From Quadrisphaera sp. (lineage in GTDB: Bacteria > Actinomycetota > Actinomycetes > Actinomycetales > Quadrisphaeraceae): DNA of 35,113 nucleotides. The notes beneath the pieces were generated by a model. It ran no database searches and was not told the origin of the DNA. It saw nothing but the letters and a program-made list of their open reading frames with translations. The DNA lies in assembly GCA_029257185.1 (NCBI GenBank), contig JARICT010000063.1:1-35113 (forward strand), given 5' to 3'. A program made the position numbers and the translations under genes. Shown piece by piece: positions 21,987 to 29,327 of the stretch; position 1 is the first letter of the stretch, and every line of letters begins with the position of its first letter.

Positions 21987-22571
21987 TCACCGCTCCGGGC
22001 TGCTGCGCTGCAGCGTGCTCAGCACCGCCGTCGCCGCCTCGGTGACGGCCGCGCGCAGCACCTCGGGGGCCGCGTCCGGGTGCGCCGCCACGGCGCCCTG
22101 CATCCCCGCGAGCGCCACGGTGATGAGAACGCGCTCACGCTCGACCAGGTCGCTCCCCACCCACAGGCCGTCCACGCGCTCACGCAGCGCCTCGCCCCGG
22201 CGGCGCACCTCGGGGCGCCCGAGCACCGACAGGTCGCGGTTGAGGAAGGCCAGCGTCCGGCGGTGCTCCAGCAGGAAGTCGACGTAGTCGTCGAGCCATC
22301 CTCGCCGCCCCGCGGAGGCCTCGCGCGCCTCCTCCAGCGCCGACAGCCGCGTCTCCAGGTCGCCGAAGACCGGCTCCAGCACGGCACCCAGGAGGGCGTC
22401 CTTGGAGCGGAAGTGGTAGTAGAGCGCGGCCTTGGTCAGCCCGAGGTCGTCGGCGACCTGCTGGAGCGACGTGCCGTCGAACCCGTGCACGGAGAAGTGC
22501 CGGAGCGCCACCTCGAGGATGCGGTCCCGGGTGGAGGGCGTCACGCTCGGCAGGCTGGCGGTCGCGGTCAT
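21987..22571 (-). CDS. TetR-family transcriptional regulator
   Basis: A 194-residue TetR-type repressor. The N-terminal DNA-binding domain has TRDRILEVALRHFSVHGFDGTSLQQVADDLGLTKAALYYHFRSKDALL, a complete helix-turn-helix; the rest is an alpha-helical ligand domain with DDYVDFLLEHRRTLAFLNRD. It is divergent from a large RND efflux gene, the classic arrangement for a repressor of a pump that is induced by the pump's substrate. The ATG at 22571 is chosen over upstream starts because GGGAGG lies 4 nt before it. Two related 18-bp imperfect palindromes in the intergenic region are candidate operators, one over its own promoter and one over the pump promoter. Inducer unknown. Confidence 0.9.
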   Translation of the reverse strand: MTATASLPSVTPSTRDRILEVALRHFSVHGFDGTSLQQVADDLGLTKAALYYHFRSKDALLGAVLEPVFGDLETRLSALEEAREASAGRRGWLDDYVDFLLEHRRTLAFLNRDLSVLGRPEVRRRGEALRERVDGLWVGSDLVERERVLITVALAGMQGAVAAHPDAAPEVLRAAVTEAATAVLSTLQRSSPER

Positions 22572-22596
22572 GGTGCCTCCCGTCCGAGGATCACCG

Positions 22597-22602
22597 ACGC
22601 TA
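22597..22602 (-). promoter_or_regulatory. Putative -10 box of the tetR gene
   Basis: TAGCGT read on the minus strand, about 25 nt upstream of the ATG at 22571. The -35 region would fall in or beside the palindrome at 22614-22631, which fits autorepression. The -35 sequence itself is weak. Confidence 0.35.
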
Positions 22603-22613
22603 CCACCGCTCAC

Positions 22614-22631
22614 CTACCGGTCGGCAGGTAG
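22614..22631. promoter_or_regulatory. Candidate TetR operator O1
   Basis: CTACCGGTCGGCAGGTAG is an imperfect palindrome: the outer CTACC/GGTAG arms are perfect and the CG-rich centre partly so. It shares the core CGGTCGG with the second site at 22713-22730. It lies about 43 bp upstream of the tetR start, over the spacer and -35 zone of the proposed tetR promoter. Confidence 0.5.
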
Positions 22632-22712
22632 AGCACCGTCAGGAAGGCACGCTCGCGGGGCCTCCACGAGGCCGGCCCGGGGTGGGGCCCGGCGACCGGA
22701 CGGGCGATGGTG

Positions 22713-22730
22713 ACTTGACGGTCGGTAAGT
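22713..22730. promoter_or_regulatory. Candidate TetR operator O2 over the pump promoter
   Basis: ACTTGACGGTCGGTAAGT is palindromic in 12 of 18 positions, with perfect ACTT/AAGT ends, and shares CGGTCGG with O1. It contains TTGACG (22715-22720), a near-consensus -35; a weak -10 (GAACGT, 22738-22743) follows after 17 bp. Binding here would block RNA polymerase on the pump gene. Confidence 0.5.
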
Positions 22731-22796
22731 TGGAGGGGAACGTCGACCCACTGATCGCAGGGCTCCCGGGCCCCCAGCTCGCAGGAGCCACCCCCC

Positions 22797-25700
22797 ATGA
22801 CCGGACTCGTCCGCCTCTCGCTGCGCTTCACGGCGGTGACGCTGCTGCTCGTGGTGCTGCTGGTGGCCGGCGGGGTGTTCGCCATCGCCTCGCTGAAGCA
22901 GGAGCTCTTCCCCTCGCTGGACGCTCCCGTGCTCGTGGTCAGCGCCGTCGAGCCCGGCGCCTCCCCCGAGACGGTCGCGGCGGACGTCACCACCCCCGTC
23001 GAGCAGGCGCTGCAGTCCGCCACGGACCTCGACACGGTCCAGTCCACGAGCCTCGGCGGGGCCGCGCTGGTCGTCGCCCAGTACGAGTTCGGCACCGACA
23101 TGGACGCGCGCGCCGCCGACCTGCGCGCCGCGCTGGACGAGATCAGCCTGCCCGACGGGGTGGCGACGCCGGCCGTCCAGCGCATCAACCCCGACTCGTT
23201 CCCCATCTACACCCTCGCCGTCTCCGGTGACGACGCGCAGCTGGTCGACGACTACGTCCGCGAACAGCTCCAGCCGGCCGTCGAGGGCGCCGACGGCGTC
23301 GGCGAGGTCACCGTGGCGGGCGAGGGCAGCCGCGTGGTCGGCGTCACGCTGGACCCGGCGATGCTGGCGCAGGCGGGCGTGAGCGCGCGCGACGTCACCA
23401 CCGCCCTGGAGGCGGCCAACCTGTCCACCCCCGTCGGCGGCGTCGTGGCCGACGGCACGCAGCTGCCCGTGCGCGTGGCCACCGGCATCGACGACCTCGA
23501 CCAGGTCCGCGAGGTCCCCGTGCCGGGCAGCGCTGCGCCGGCGCCCGGCGGTGAGGTCCCGCGGCTGGCGGACCTCGGAACCGTCGAGCTGACCGATGCG
23601 GGCTCGGGCCAGACGCTGAGCCGCACCGACGGCGACCCGTCGGTGACCCTCTCGGCCACCAAGGACCAGGACGCCAACACCGTCGACACGGTCGCCGCCG
23701 TCGAGGAGGCGGTCGAGGACACCGCCGCACCGTCGGGGGTGACCACCTCGGTGGTCCTGGACCAGGCCCCGCTGATCACCGACGGCATCTCCGAGCTGGC
23801 CCGCGACGCGCTCCTCGGGGTGGCGCTGGCCGTCGTCGCCATCGTGGTGTTCCTGCGCAGCGGCCGCGGCACCCTGGTGACGGGCATCTCGATCCCGCTG
23901 TCGCTGCTGATCGCCTTCATCCTCATGCAGGCGCAGTCGATCTCCCTCAACATCCTCACCATCGGCGCGCTGTCGGTGGCCGCGGGCCGCGTCATCGACG
24001 ACTCGATCGTGGTCTTCGAGAACATCCACCGCCTCCTCGAGAGGGGCGTCGAGCGCAGCCGGGCCGTCATCGAGGGCACCAGCCAGATGGTGCCGGCGAT
24101 CACCGCCTCGACCCTCACCACGGTGGCCGTCTTCCTCCCGCTGACCTTCGCCGGGGGGCTGGTCGGGTCGATCTTCACCGGGTTCGCCCTCACCGTCACC
24201 TTCGCGCTGCTCGGCTCCCTCCTCGTCGCCGTCACCGTGGTGCCGGTGCTGGCCCAGACCTTCCTGAGGTCCCGGGCCGCGCCCGCGCACGGCGGTGACG
24301 AGGACGACGACGGCGTGGCCCGCGACACGGTGCTGCGCCGCGCCTACCGGCCCCCGCTGCTGTGGGTGCTGCGCCACCGCGCCCTCACCATCGTCGGCGC
24401 CCTGCTCCTGCTGGCCGGCTCGTCGGTCTCGATCCTCGGCCTCAACACCTCGCTGTTCCCCGCGAGCGAGGTCACCCAGCTGCAGGCCCAGGTCAGCGCC
24501 CCGCCCGGCACGAGCCTCCAGGCGACGGCGGACCAGGTCGCCGAGGTCGAGCAGGTGGTCGCCGACTCCGACGGCGTCGAGCGGTACACCACCGTCGTCG
24601 GGTCCGAGCCGGGCGGGCTCGCGAGCCTGGCCAGCGGCGGTGGCGGGCCGAGCACCGCCACCATCGACGTCCAGCTGGCCGACGACGCCGACGAGGACGC
24701 GAGCGAGGACCTCACCGACGCCTTCGACGCGGCCGTCGACGACGCGGGGCTCGAGGGCTCCATCGCCGCCGTCGGCGGGTCACCGACCTCCGACCAGCTC
24801 TCCGTGGTGGTCACCGGGCGGGACTTCGACGCCGTCTCCGACACCGCCCGCGAGGTGCGCGGCGCCATGGACGACGTGGACGAGCTGAGCGACGTGTCCT
24901 CGAACCTCGTCGAGTCCCGCCCCGAGCTGGTGGTGGACGTCGACGACGCCGGCGCGAGCGCCGTGGGCCTGAGCCCCACCGCGGTCGCGGGGCTGCTCCA
25001 GTCGACGCTGAACCCGGCGACGGCGACCACGGTGACGCTCGACGGCGACCAGCGTGACGTCGTCGTCTCCGTGGACCCGGCAGCGGTGGCCGGCGCCGAC
25101 CAGCTCGCGGCCCTGCCGATCGCCCCGGGCCTGACGGTCGGTGACGTCGCGGAGGTCCGCACCGACGACGCGGCGACCGCCGTCACCCGGACCGACGGAG
25201 ACCGCTCCGCAGAGGCCACCGGCATGATCGACGAGGGCCAGACCGGCGCGGCCACCACGGCGGTGCAGGACGCCGTGGACGACCTCGACGTCCCCGACGG
25301 CGTCGACGTCACCGTCGGCGGGGCGGCCGACCTGCAGGACGACAGCTTCTCCTCGCTCCTGGTGGCCATGCTGGTCGCGGTCGCCCTGGTGTACCTGATC
25401 ATGGTGGTGGCCTTCGGCAGCCTCGTGGTGCCGCTGGTCATCCTCACCACGCTGCCGCTGGCGGCCATCGGCGCCTTCCCGCTGCTGCTGGCCACCGGGC
25501 GCGCGCTCGACCTCCCCGCGCTGCTGGGGGTGCTGATGCTCATCGGCATCGTCGTGACCAACGCCATCGTGCTGCTGGAGCGGGTGCAGCGGAACAAGCA
25601 GCGTGGCGAGAGCACCCACGAGGCGCTGGTCGACGCGGGGCTGGTCAGGGTGCGGCCGATCCTCATGACGGCCGTGGTGACCATGCTCGCGCTCGCGCCG

Positions 25701-26333
25701 CTGGCGCTCGGCCTCTCCGGTGGGGCGATCCTGTCCGCGAGCCTGGCGACCGTGGTCATCGGCGGGCTGCTCAGCTCGACGCTGCTGACGCTCTTCGTCA
25801 TCCCGGTCGTCTACAGCCTGGTCGACGGCCTGCGCCGGCGCACGGGGCAGTGGCAGGAGCGGCGCGCCGCCCACGCCGAGACGGTCGCGGCGGCCAAGGC
25901 GAGCGTCGCCGCCGAGATCGCCGAGCGCGAGCGGCGGGAGCGCCGAGGCCGCGAGCGCGCGGAGGACCGCGAGCCGGTCGGCGCCGGGGCCGCGAGCACC
26001 GCGGCGGTGCGGGGCGTCCCAGTGAGGGACGGTGGCGCCGTGCGAGGCAACGGCGGGCGGTTCCGTGGCGGGCGAGCCGGTGACGGACGCGTCGGTGGCA
26101 GGCGGGACGACGGCGAGTGGGACGACGCTCGGCAGCAGCCAGCACCGGCCACGACTCCGGACGGCGACGGCTCGGTCCGTGGCATCGAACCGGCGTCCGA
26201 CCACGGCTCGGCGAACGGTCGTCACGACCCGGACGCCAGCGACGACGGGGACCGCCAGCGCACGGTGGCCAGCCTCACCGCCGGCCGCCTGAACATCGTG
26301 ATCCGGAGAGGGGCCTCGAAGGACCGCCGGTGA
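22797..26333 (+). CDS. RND-family efflux transporter with a long C-terminal tail
   Basis: A 1178-residue RND permease of the AcrB/HAE1-like type, a proton-driven drug or lipid exporter. It has the two-fold RND plan: helix 1 near residues 10-32, a large extracytoplasmic domain (PGASPETVAADVTTPVEQAL), helices 2-6 with GRVIDDSIVVFENIH carrying the proton-relay pair D401-D402, then a second copy from about residue 520 ending with TLFVIPVVYSL near 1005. Residues about 1012-1178 form an Arg/Gly/Asp-rich, disordered cytoplasmic tail not found in classical AcrB. No membrane-fusion or TolC-like partner is encoded nearby, as expected without a Gram-negative outer membrane; B. subtilis SwrC is a comparable case. 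The ATG at 22797 has AGGAG upstream. Divergent from and probably repressed by the TetR protein. Confidence 0.9.
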   Translation: MTGLVRLSLRFTAVTLLLVVLLVAGGVFAIASLKQELFPSLDAPVLVVSAVEPGASPETVAADVTTPVEQALQSATDLDTVQSTSLGGAALVVAQYEFGTDMDARAADLRAALDEISLPDGVATPAVQRINPDSFPIYTLAVSGDDAQLVDDYVREQLQPAVEGADGVGEVTVAGEGSRVVGVTLDPAMLAQAGVSARDVTTALEAANLSTPVGGVVADGTQLPVRVATGIDDLDQVREVPVPGSAAPAPGGEVPRLADLGTVELTDAGSGQTLSRTDGDPSVTLSATKDQDANTVDTVAAVEEAVEDTAAPSGVTTSVVLDQAPLITDGISELARDALLGVALAVVAIVVFLRSGRGTLVTGISIPLSLLIAFILMQAQSISLNILTIGALSVAAGRVIDDSIVVFENIHRLLERGVERSRAVIEGTSQMVPAITASTLTTVAVFLPLTFAGGLVGSIFTGFALTVTFALLGSLLVAVTVVPVLAQTFLRSRAAPAHGGDEDDDGVARDTVLRRAYRPPLLWVLRHRALTIVGALLLLAGSSVSILGLNTSLFPASEVTQLQAQVSAPPGTSLQATADQVAEVEQVVADSDGVERYTTVVGSEPGGLASLASGGGGPSTATIDVQLADDADEDASEDLTDAFDAAVDDAGLEGSIAAVGGSPTSDQLSVVVTGRDFDAVSDTAREVRGAMDDVDELSDVSSNLVESRPELVVDVDDAGASAVGLSPTAVAGLLQSTLNPATATTVTLDGDQRDVVVSVDPAAVAGADQLAALPIAPGLTVGDVAEVRTDDAATAVTRTDGDRSAEATGMIDEGQTGAATTAVQDAVDDLDVPDGVDVTVGGAADLQDDSFSSLLVAMLVAVALVYLIMVVAFGSLVVPLVILTTLPLAAIGAFPLLLATGRALDLPALLGVLMLIGIVVTNAIVLLERVQRNKQRGESTHEALVDAGLVRVRPILMTAVVTMLALAPLALGLSGGAILSASLATVVIGGLLSSTLLTLFVIPVVYSLVDGLRRRTGQWQERRAAHAETVAAAKASVAAEIAERERRERRGRERAEDREPVGAGAASTAAVRGVPVRDGGAVRGNGGRFRGGRAGDGRVGGRRDDGEWDDARQQPAPATTPDGDGSVRGIEPASDHGSANGRHDPDASDDGDRQRTVASLTAGRLNIVIRRGASKDRR

Positions 26334-26346
26334 TCGAGCGGCTACG

Positions 26347-26399
26347 GCCCTTGGAGACCGAGCAGCGCCCGCCGGGCCCCGGACCGGGGCAGCAAGGGC
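26347..26399. terminator. GC-rich hairpin between convergent genes, possible bidirectional terminator
   Basis: GCCCC (26376-26380) pairs with GGGGC (26386-26390) around a GGACC loop, and an outer GCCCTT (26347-26352) pairs with AAGGGC (26394-26399). It sits between the convergent pump and RidA-like genes. There is no T tract on either side, so it would be an atypical terminator; placement is the main support. Confidence 0.4.
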
Positions 26400-26425
26400 T
26401 GGTGGCCTGCAGCAGGGACCGGCCG

Positions 26426-26821
26426 TCAGGTGGCCACGGCGTCGGCCTCGATCTCCACCAGGAGGGCCGGGTCGATGAGCGCACGGACCTCCACCATCGT
26501 GGAGGCCGGCCGGACGTCGCGGAAGACCTCGCCGTGGGCACGACCGACGTCGGCCCATCGGCTGATGTCGGTGACGTAGATGCGGGTGCGCACCACGTCG
26601 TCGATGCTGGCGCCGGCCTCCGCGAGCGCTCCCGCGATGCGTCGGAGGGCTTCGCGGGCCTGCTCGTAGGGGTCGTCGCCTCCGACCGGTCCTTCACCCT
26701 GGACGGCCGCGGTGGTGCCCGCGACGGCGACCACGGAGCCGACCCGCACGGCGCGCGAGTACCCGACGGGCGCCTCCCACGGTGACCCGGAGGGGATCAG
26801 CCGCCGCTCAGCGCCGCTCAC
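26426..26821 (-). CDS. RidA/YjgF family protein lacking the catalytic arginine
   Basis: A 131-residue small trimer-forming protein of the Rid family. Family features: VGYSRAVRVGSVVAVAGTTA at the start, DPYEQAREALRRIAGALAEAGASIDDVVRTRIYVTDI in the middle and EIEADAVAT at the end. RidA enzymes hydrolyse reactive enamines using an arginine in the PAR-S/T motif; here the segment reads RPASTMVEV, so the position is S107. That places it among Rid subgroups without demonstrated imine deaminase activity. The GTG at 26821 overlaps the stop of the tautomerase-like gene (GTGA), so the two are co-translated. Binding of a small metabolite at the subunit interface is likely; ligand unknown. Confidence 0.88.
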   Translation of the reverse strand: MSGAERRLIPSGSPWEAPVGYSRAVRVGSVVAVAGTTAAVQGEGPVGGDDPYEQAREALRRIAGALAEAGASIDDVVRTRIYVTDISRWADVGRAHGEVFRDVRPASTMVEVRALIDPALLVEIEADAVAT

Positions 26822-27024
26822 CGCTGCACCTCGTAGGCCAGCGCGAGCTCGTCGCCGGGGAGCCCCCGGATCCCCCAGTCGTGGCGCGGTGTCTCGAGGA
26901 GGCCGATCTCCAGGTCCACCGGCTGGACGCCCAGGTGCTCCGCCGCGTCGGCGAAGAGACGGAGCCACCGAGCCCGCAACGGTGCGAGGACGTGACGCTG
27001 GCCGTAGACGCTGATCTGGGTCAT
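26818..27024 (-). CDS. Small tautomerase-like protein
   Basis: A 68-residue protein with the size and outline of a 4-oxalocrotonate tautomerase-type subunit: MTQISVYGQRHVLAPLRARWLRLFADAAEHLG gives a beta strand and long helix, and the end HDWGIRGLPGDELALAYEV a beta turn. Tautomerases use the N-terminal proline exposed after removal of Met; here residue 2 is Thr, so the usual catalysis is not possible. The ATG at 27024 is the only start before the conserved strand. Its stop overlaps the RidA-like start. It is divergent from the vapBC pair. The family assignment is tentative because the protein is short. Confidence 0.6.
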   Translation of the reverse strand: MTQISVYGQRHVLAPLRARWLRLFADAAEHLGVQPVDLEIGLLETPRHDWGIRGLPGDELALAYEVQR

Positions 27025-27032
27025 GGAGCATC

Positions 27033-27062
27033 CTGACCGCTGGCGCCCCGGCGGCGTATGGT
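27033..27062 (+). promoter_or_regulatory. Promoter of vapBC, leaderless
   Basis: CTGACC (27033-27038), 18 bp, then TATGGT (27057-27062) gives a good promoter whose start would fall at 27069-27070, on the A of the ATG at 27070. No Shine-Dalgarno is present. It suggests a leaderless antitoxin mRNA, as reported for many mycobacterial toxin-antitoxin genes. Confidence 0.55.
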
Positions 27063-27069
27063 GCGGTGT

Positions 27070-27327
27070 ATGCAACGGACCAACATCTACCTCGAGGACC
27101 GCCAGACGACCGCCCTCGACGAGCTGGCGGCGGCCCAGGGCGTCCCCCGGTCCGAGGTCGTCCGGCGGTTCATCGATGCGGGCCTCGCGGCCCGTGACGC
27201 CGAGCAGGCACATGCGCTGCTCGCCATCACCGAGTCGTTCGGGGCGTTGCGTGACGATGATGTGAAGGACGCTGAGCGGAGCCTCACCGAGCGCGACGCC
27301 CACCTCCAGCGGCTGTGGGCCGTATGA
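27070..27327 (+). CDS. vapB: VapB-like ribbon-helix-helix antitoxin
   Basis: An 85-residue antitoxin. The N-terminus QRTNIYLEDRQTTALDELAAAQGVPRSEVVRRFIDAGLAA is a ribbon-helix-helix domain: one strand (TNIYL) that binds DNA as a dimer and two helices. The C-terminal 40 residues are charged and probably unfolded until they wrap the toxin. It should neutralise the PIN toxin encoded downstream and repress its own promoter. The ATG at 27070 is preferred over 27058 because the promoter's -10 box covers 27057-27062. Its stop overlaps the toxin start (ATGA). Confidence 0.87.
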   Translation: MQRTNIYLEDRQTTALDELAAAQGVPRSEVVRRFIDAGLAARDAEQAHALLAITESFGALRDDDVKDAERSLTERDAHLQRLWAV

Positions 27328-27710
27328 CCGTCGTCGACTCCGACGTCCTCATCGCTCACCTGCGCGGTCACCCTCACGCTCGCGGGTGGTTGGAGCAGGC
27401 CCGCCAGGACGGACCGGTGTCGATCAGCGCGGTGAGCGTGGCGGAGGTCGTCGGCGGCATGAGGGCCCCCGAGAAGGTGGAGGTCCGACGGCTGCTGCGC
27501 TCGCTGGGCTGCCTGCCGGTGACTCGGGAGATCGCCGAGCGTGCCGGCGAGCTCGGGCGCACCTATCGACGCTCGCACGCCGCGATCTCGGTGGCGGACT
27601 ACCTCGTCGCCGCGACGGCCCTGGACAGCGGCCACGTGCTGGCCACGTTGGACGTCCGCCACTTCCCCATGTTCCCCGGGCTGGAGGCGCCCTTTCAGCT
27701 CGAGGCGTGA
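27324..27710 (+). CDS. vapC: VapC-like PIN-domain toxin ribonuclease
   Basis: A 128-residue PIN-domain ribonuclease. The acidic metal-binding residues are in place: D5 in TVVDSDVLIAHL, E41 in SVAEVVGG, D92 in ISVADYLVAA and D110 in LATLDVRHF. VapC toxins cut specific RNAs, often tRNA or rRNA, and are held inactive by VapB. The ATG at 27324 overlaps the antitoxin stop by 4 nt, ensuring antitoxin is made first. All catalytic residues are present, so the module looks functional. The RNA target cannot be told from sequence. Confidence 0.9.
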   Translation: MTVVDSDVLIAHLRGHPHARGWLEQARQDGPVSISAVSVAEVVGGMRAPEKVEVRRLLRSLGCLPVTREIAERAGELGRTYRRSHAAISVADYLVAATALDSGHVLATLDVRHFPMFPGLEAPFQLEA

Positions 27711-27883
27711 TCGTGCACCGTTGGCCGACTCGGCGCTGTCGTCACCAGGACGTGGGCGCCCTCGCTCCGCTGTCCGTCAGCCTCGGTCAGGCCCTTGAAC
27801 CGCCGCGCCCGACCGGGGACCCGCCACCGCGCCAGGGCGCCTCGCAGCGCGGCGGGACGTCCCCGTTCGACGGTGGCGGCGCC

Positions 27884-27898
27884 CTCCACGCGGTGGAG
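27884..27898. promoter_or_regulatory. Perfect palindrome CTCCAC-GCG-GTGGAG
   Basis: Six-base perfect arms around 3 bp. The neighbouring palindrome at 27908-27918 repeats the TCCAC/GTGGA half-sites with a 1-bp centre. The pair could bind a dimeric regulator of the MFS gene; no regulator gene is adjacent. Confidence 0.4.
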
Positions 27899-27907
27899 CG
27901 TCCCCAG

Positions 27908-27918
27908 TCCACGGTGGA
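27908..27918. promoter_or_regulatory. Palindrome TCCAC-G-GTGGA
   Basis: Five-base arms identical to those of the site at 27884-27898; the two centres are about 22 bp apart, close to two helical turns, so proteins bound at both sites would sit on the same DNA face. Confidence 0.4.
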
Positions 27919-27939
27919 GGAGGTCCGGCCACCGTCACC

Positions 27940-28017
27940 GAGCAGGACGACTGAGCAGGACGGCCGAGCAGGACGGCTGAGCAGGACGGCTGAGCAGGAC
28001 GGTCGAGCAGGGCAGCC
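27940..28017 (+). repeat. 13-bp tandem repeat, six copies
   Basis: Six direct copies of a 13-bp unit, consensus GAGCAGGACGGCT, at 27940, 27953, 27966, 27979, 27992 and 28005; the third and fourth are identical, and a decayed seventh starts at 28018. The unit is not a multiple of three, so it was not selected as protein sequence. Repeats of this kind change copy number by slippage. Confidence 0.9.
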
Positions 28018-28069
28018 GAGCGAGAGGCCTGCCCGCCAGCGGTCGCGCGCAGCCGGGCACGCTGTCCCG

Positions 28070-29320
28070 GTGAGCGACGTGCTGCCGGAGGGCCACCGGC
28101 CGGGGTCCCCGGAGCTGCGGCGCACGTCCCTGGCGCTGTTCGTCGCCGCGGTGGGCTCGTTCGGCCTGCTCCACTCACCTCAGCCGCTCCTGCCGCTGCT
28201 GGCCGCGGACTTCGACATCGGCGCCGGCCGCTCCAGCCTCGCCATCTCGCTCAGCACCGCCACTCTCGCCCTCGGCGTCCTCGTCGCCGCCCCCCTCTCG
28301 GACCGCTTCGGGCGCACGGCCTTCATCCGCGCCGCCCTCACCACCTCCACCGCGCTGGGGCTGGGCTGCGCGCTGGCTCCGACGTGGCCCGCCCTCGAGG
28401 TGATGCGGGCGCTGCTCGGCGTGAGCCTCGCCGGGCTCATCGCGGTGGCGGTCGCGTACCTGCGCGAGGAGCTCTCGCCCGCGGCGGGAGGCCCGGCGAT
28501 CGCCCTGTACATCGGCGGCAACGCCCTCGGGGGGATGGCCGGACGTCTGCTGGCAGCGGGGCTCGCGGAGCTGTGGGGGTGGCGCGCCGGCCTCGGGGGG
28601 GTCGGGCTGATGGCGGCGGCCGGGACCGTCGTCGCGTGGCGCCTGCTCCCCGCCTCGCGACGCTTCGTGCCCGCGACCGCCGGGCTGCGCGCGCTGGGCC
28701 ACCGCACCGCGGGCGTCCTGAGGGACCCGGCGCTGCTGGCCCTGTACGGCCTGGCGTTCGCGCTGATGGGGGCCTTCTTCACGCTGTGGAACCCGATCGC
28801 CTTCCGCCTCCAGAGCCAGCCCTACGGCTTGAGCGCCGGCGGGGCCGGGCTCGTGGTGCTCCTCTACGCGCTCGGGTCCGTGAGCTCGGCCCGTGCCGGC
28901 CGGCTCGCGGCGCGCCGGGGGCGACGCTCCGTGGTGCTCGTGGCGGTCCTCGTGCTGGCCGGTGGCGTGGCGCTCACCCTCACGGCCCCGCTGGCCCTGG
29001 TCGTCGCCGGCATGGCGGTGGCGACCGTCGGGTTCTTCGCCGCCCACGGGGTGTCCAGCGGGTGGGTCGCCGTGCGCGCCGCCGGACGGGGGCGCTCGGC
29101 GGGCCAGGCCTCGTCGCTGTACCTGGTGGGCTACTACCTGGGCGCGTCGGTCGGCGGCGGCATCGGCGGGGTCGCCTGGGAGCGCTCGGGGTGGACGGGC
29201 GTGGTCATGGCGACGGCAGCGTTCCTCGTCCTCGCCGCCGCGCTGACCGTGGGGCTCTCGAGGACCCGGAGCGTGCTGGCGGCGCCGGACGTGCCCGGCG
29301 CCGCCAGCAGCGGCTCCTGA
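28070..29320 (+). CDS. MFS transporter
   Basis: A 416-residue major facilitator with 12 predicted membrane helices. The loop between helices 2 and 3 reads APLSDRFGRTAFI, the MFS motif A (G-x3-D-R-x-G-R) with its first glycine changed; a second, looser copy RLAARRGRRSV follows helix 8. The N-terminal start with SPQPLLPLLAADFDIG and the LYIGGNALGGMAGRLLAAG stretch of helix 5 recall the YnfM/arabinose-exporter group of drug exporters. The GTG at 28070 is the last good in-frame start before the first helix, but it has no clear ribosome site, so the true start may differ by some codons. Substrate unknown. Convergent with the alcohol dehydrogenase gene, 7 nt apart. Confidence 0.85.
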   Translation: MSDVLPEGHRPGSPELRRTSLALFVAAVGSFGLLHSPQPLLPLLAADFDIGAGRSSLAISLSTATLALGVLVAAPLSDRFGRTAFIRAALTTSTALGLGCALAPTWPALEVMRALLGVSLAGLIAVAVAYLREELSPAAGGPAIALYIGGNALGGMAGRLLAAGLAELWGWRAGLGGVGLMAAAGTVVAWRLLPASRRFVPATAGLRALGHRTAGVLRDPALLALYGLAFALMGAFFTLWNPIAFRLQSQPYGLSAGGAGLVVLLYALGSVSSARAGRLAARRGRRSVVLVAVLVLAGGVALTLTAPLALVVAGMAVATVGFFAAHGVSSGWVAVRAAGRGRSAGQASSLYLVGYYLGASVGGGIGGVAWERSGWTGVVMATAAFLVLAAALTVGLSRTRSVLAAPDVPGAASSGS

Positions 29321-29327
29321 CGGTGGT

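Larger units (their letters stand above)
27711..28069. other. Repeat-bearing intergenic region before the MFS gene
   Basis: A 359-bp stretch with no convincing gene, although one frame stays open through it. It holds two short palindromes with the same half-site (27884-27898, 27908-27918) and a 13-bp tandem repeat (27940-28017). No promoter or ribosome site for the MFS gene is obvious. Confidence 0.6.

Noticed and set aside
27940-28017. CRISPR array
   Set aside because: The 13-bp units are directly adjacent with no spacers.
27386-28069. N-terminal extension of the MFS gene through the 13-bp repeat
   Set aside because: The frame is open, but the added residues are low-complexity, overlap vapC and have no counterpart in MFS proteins.
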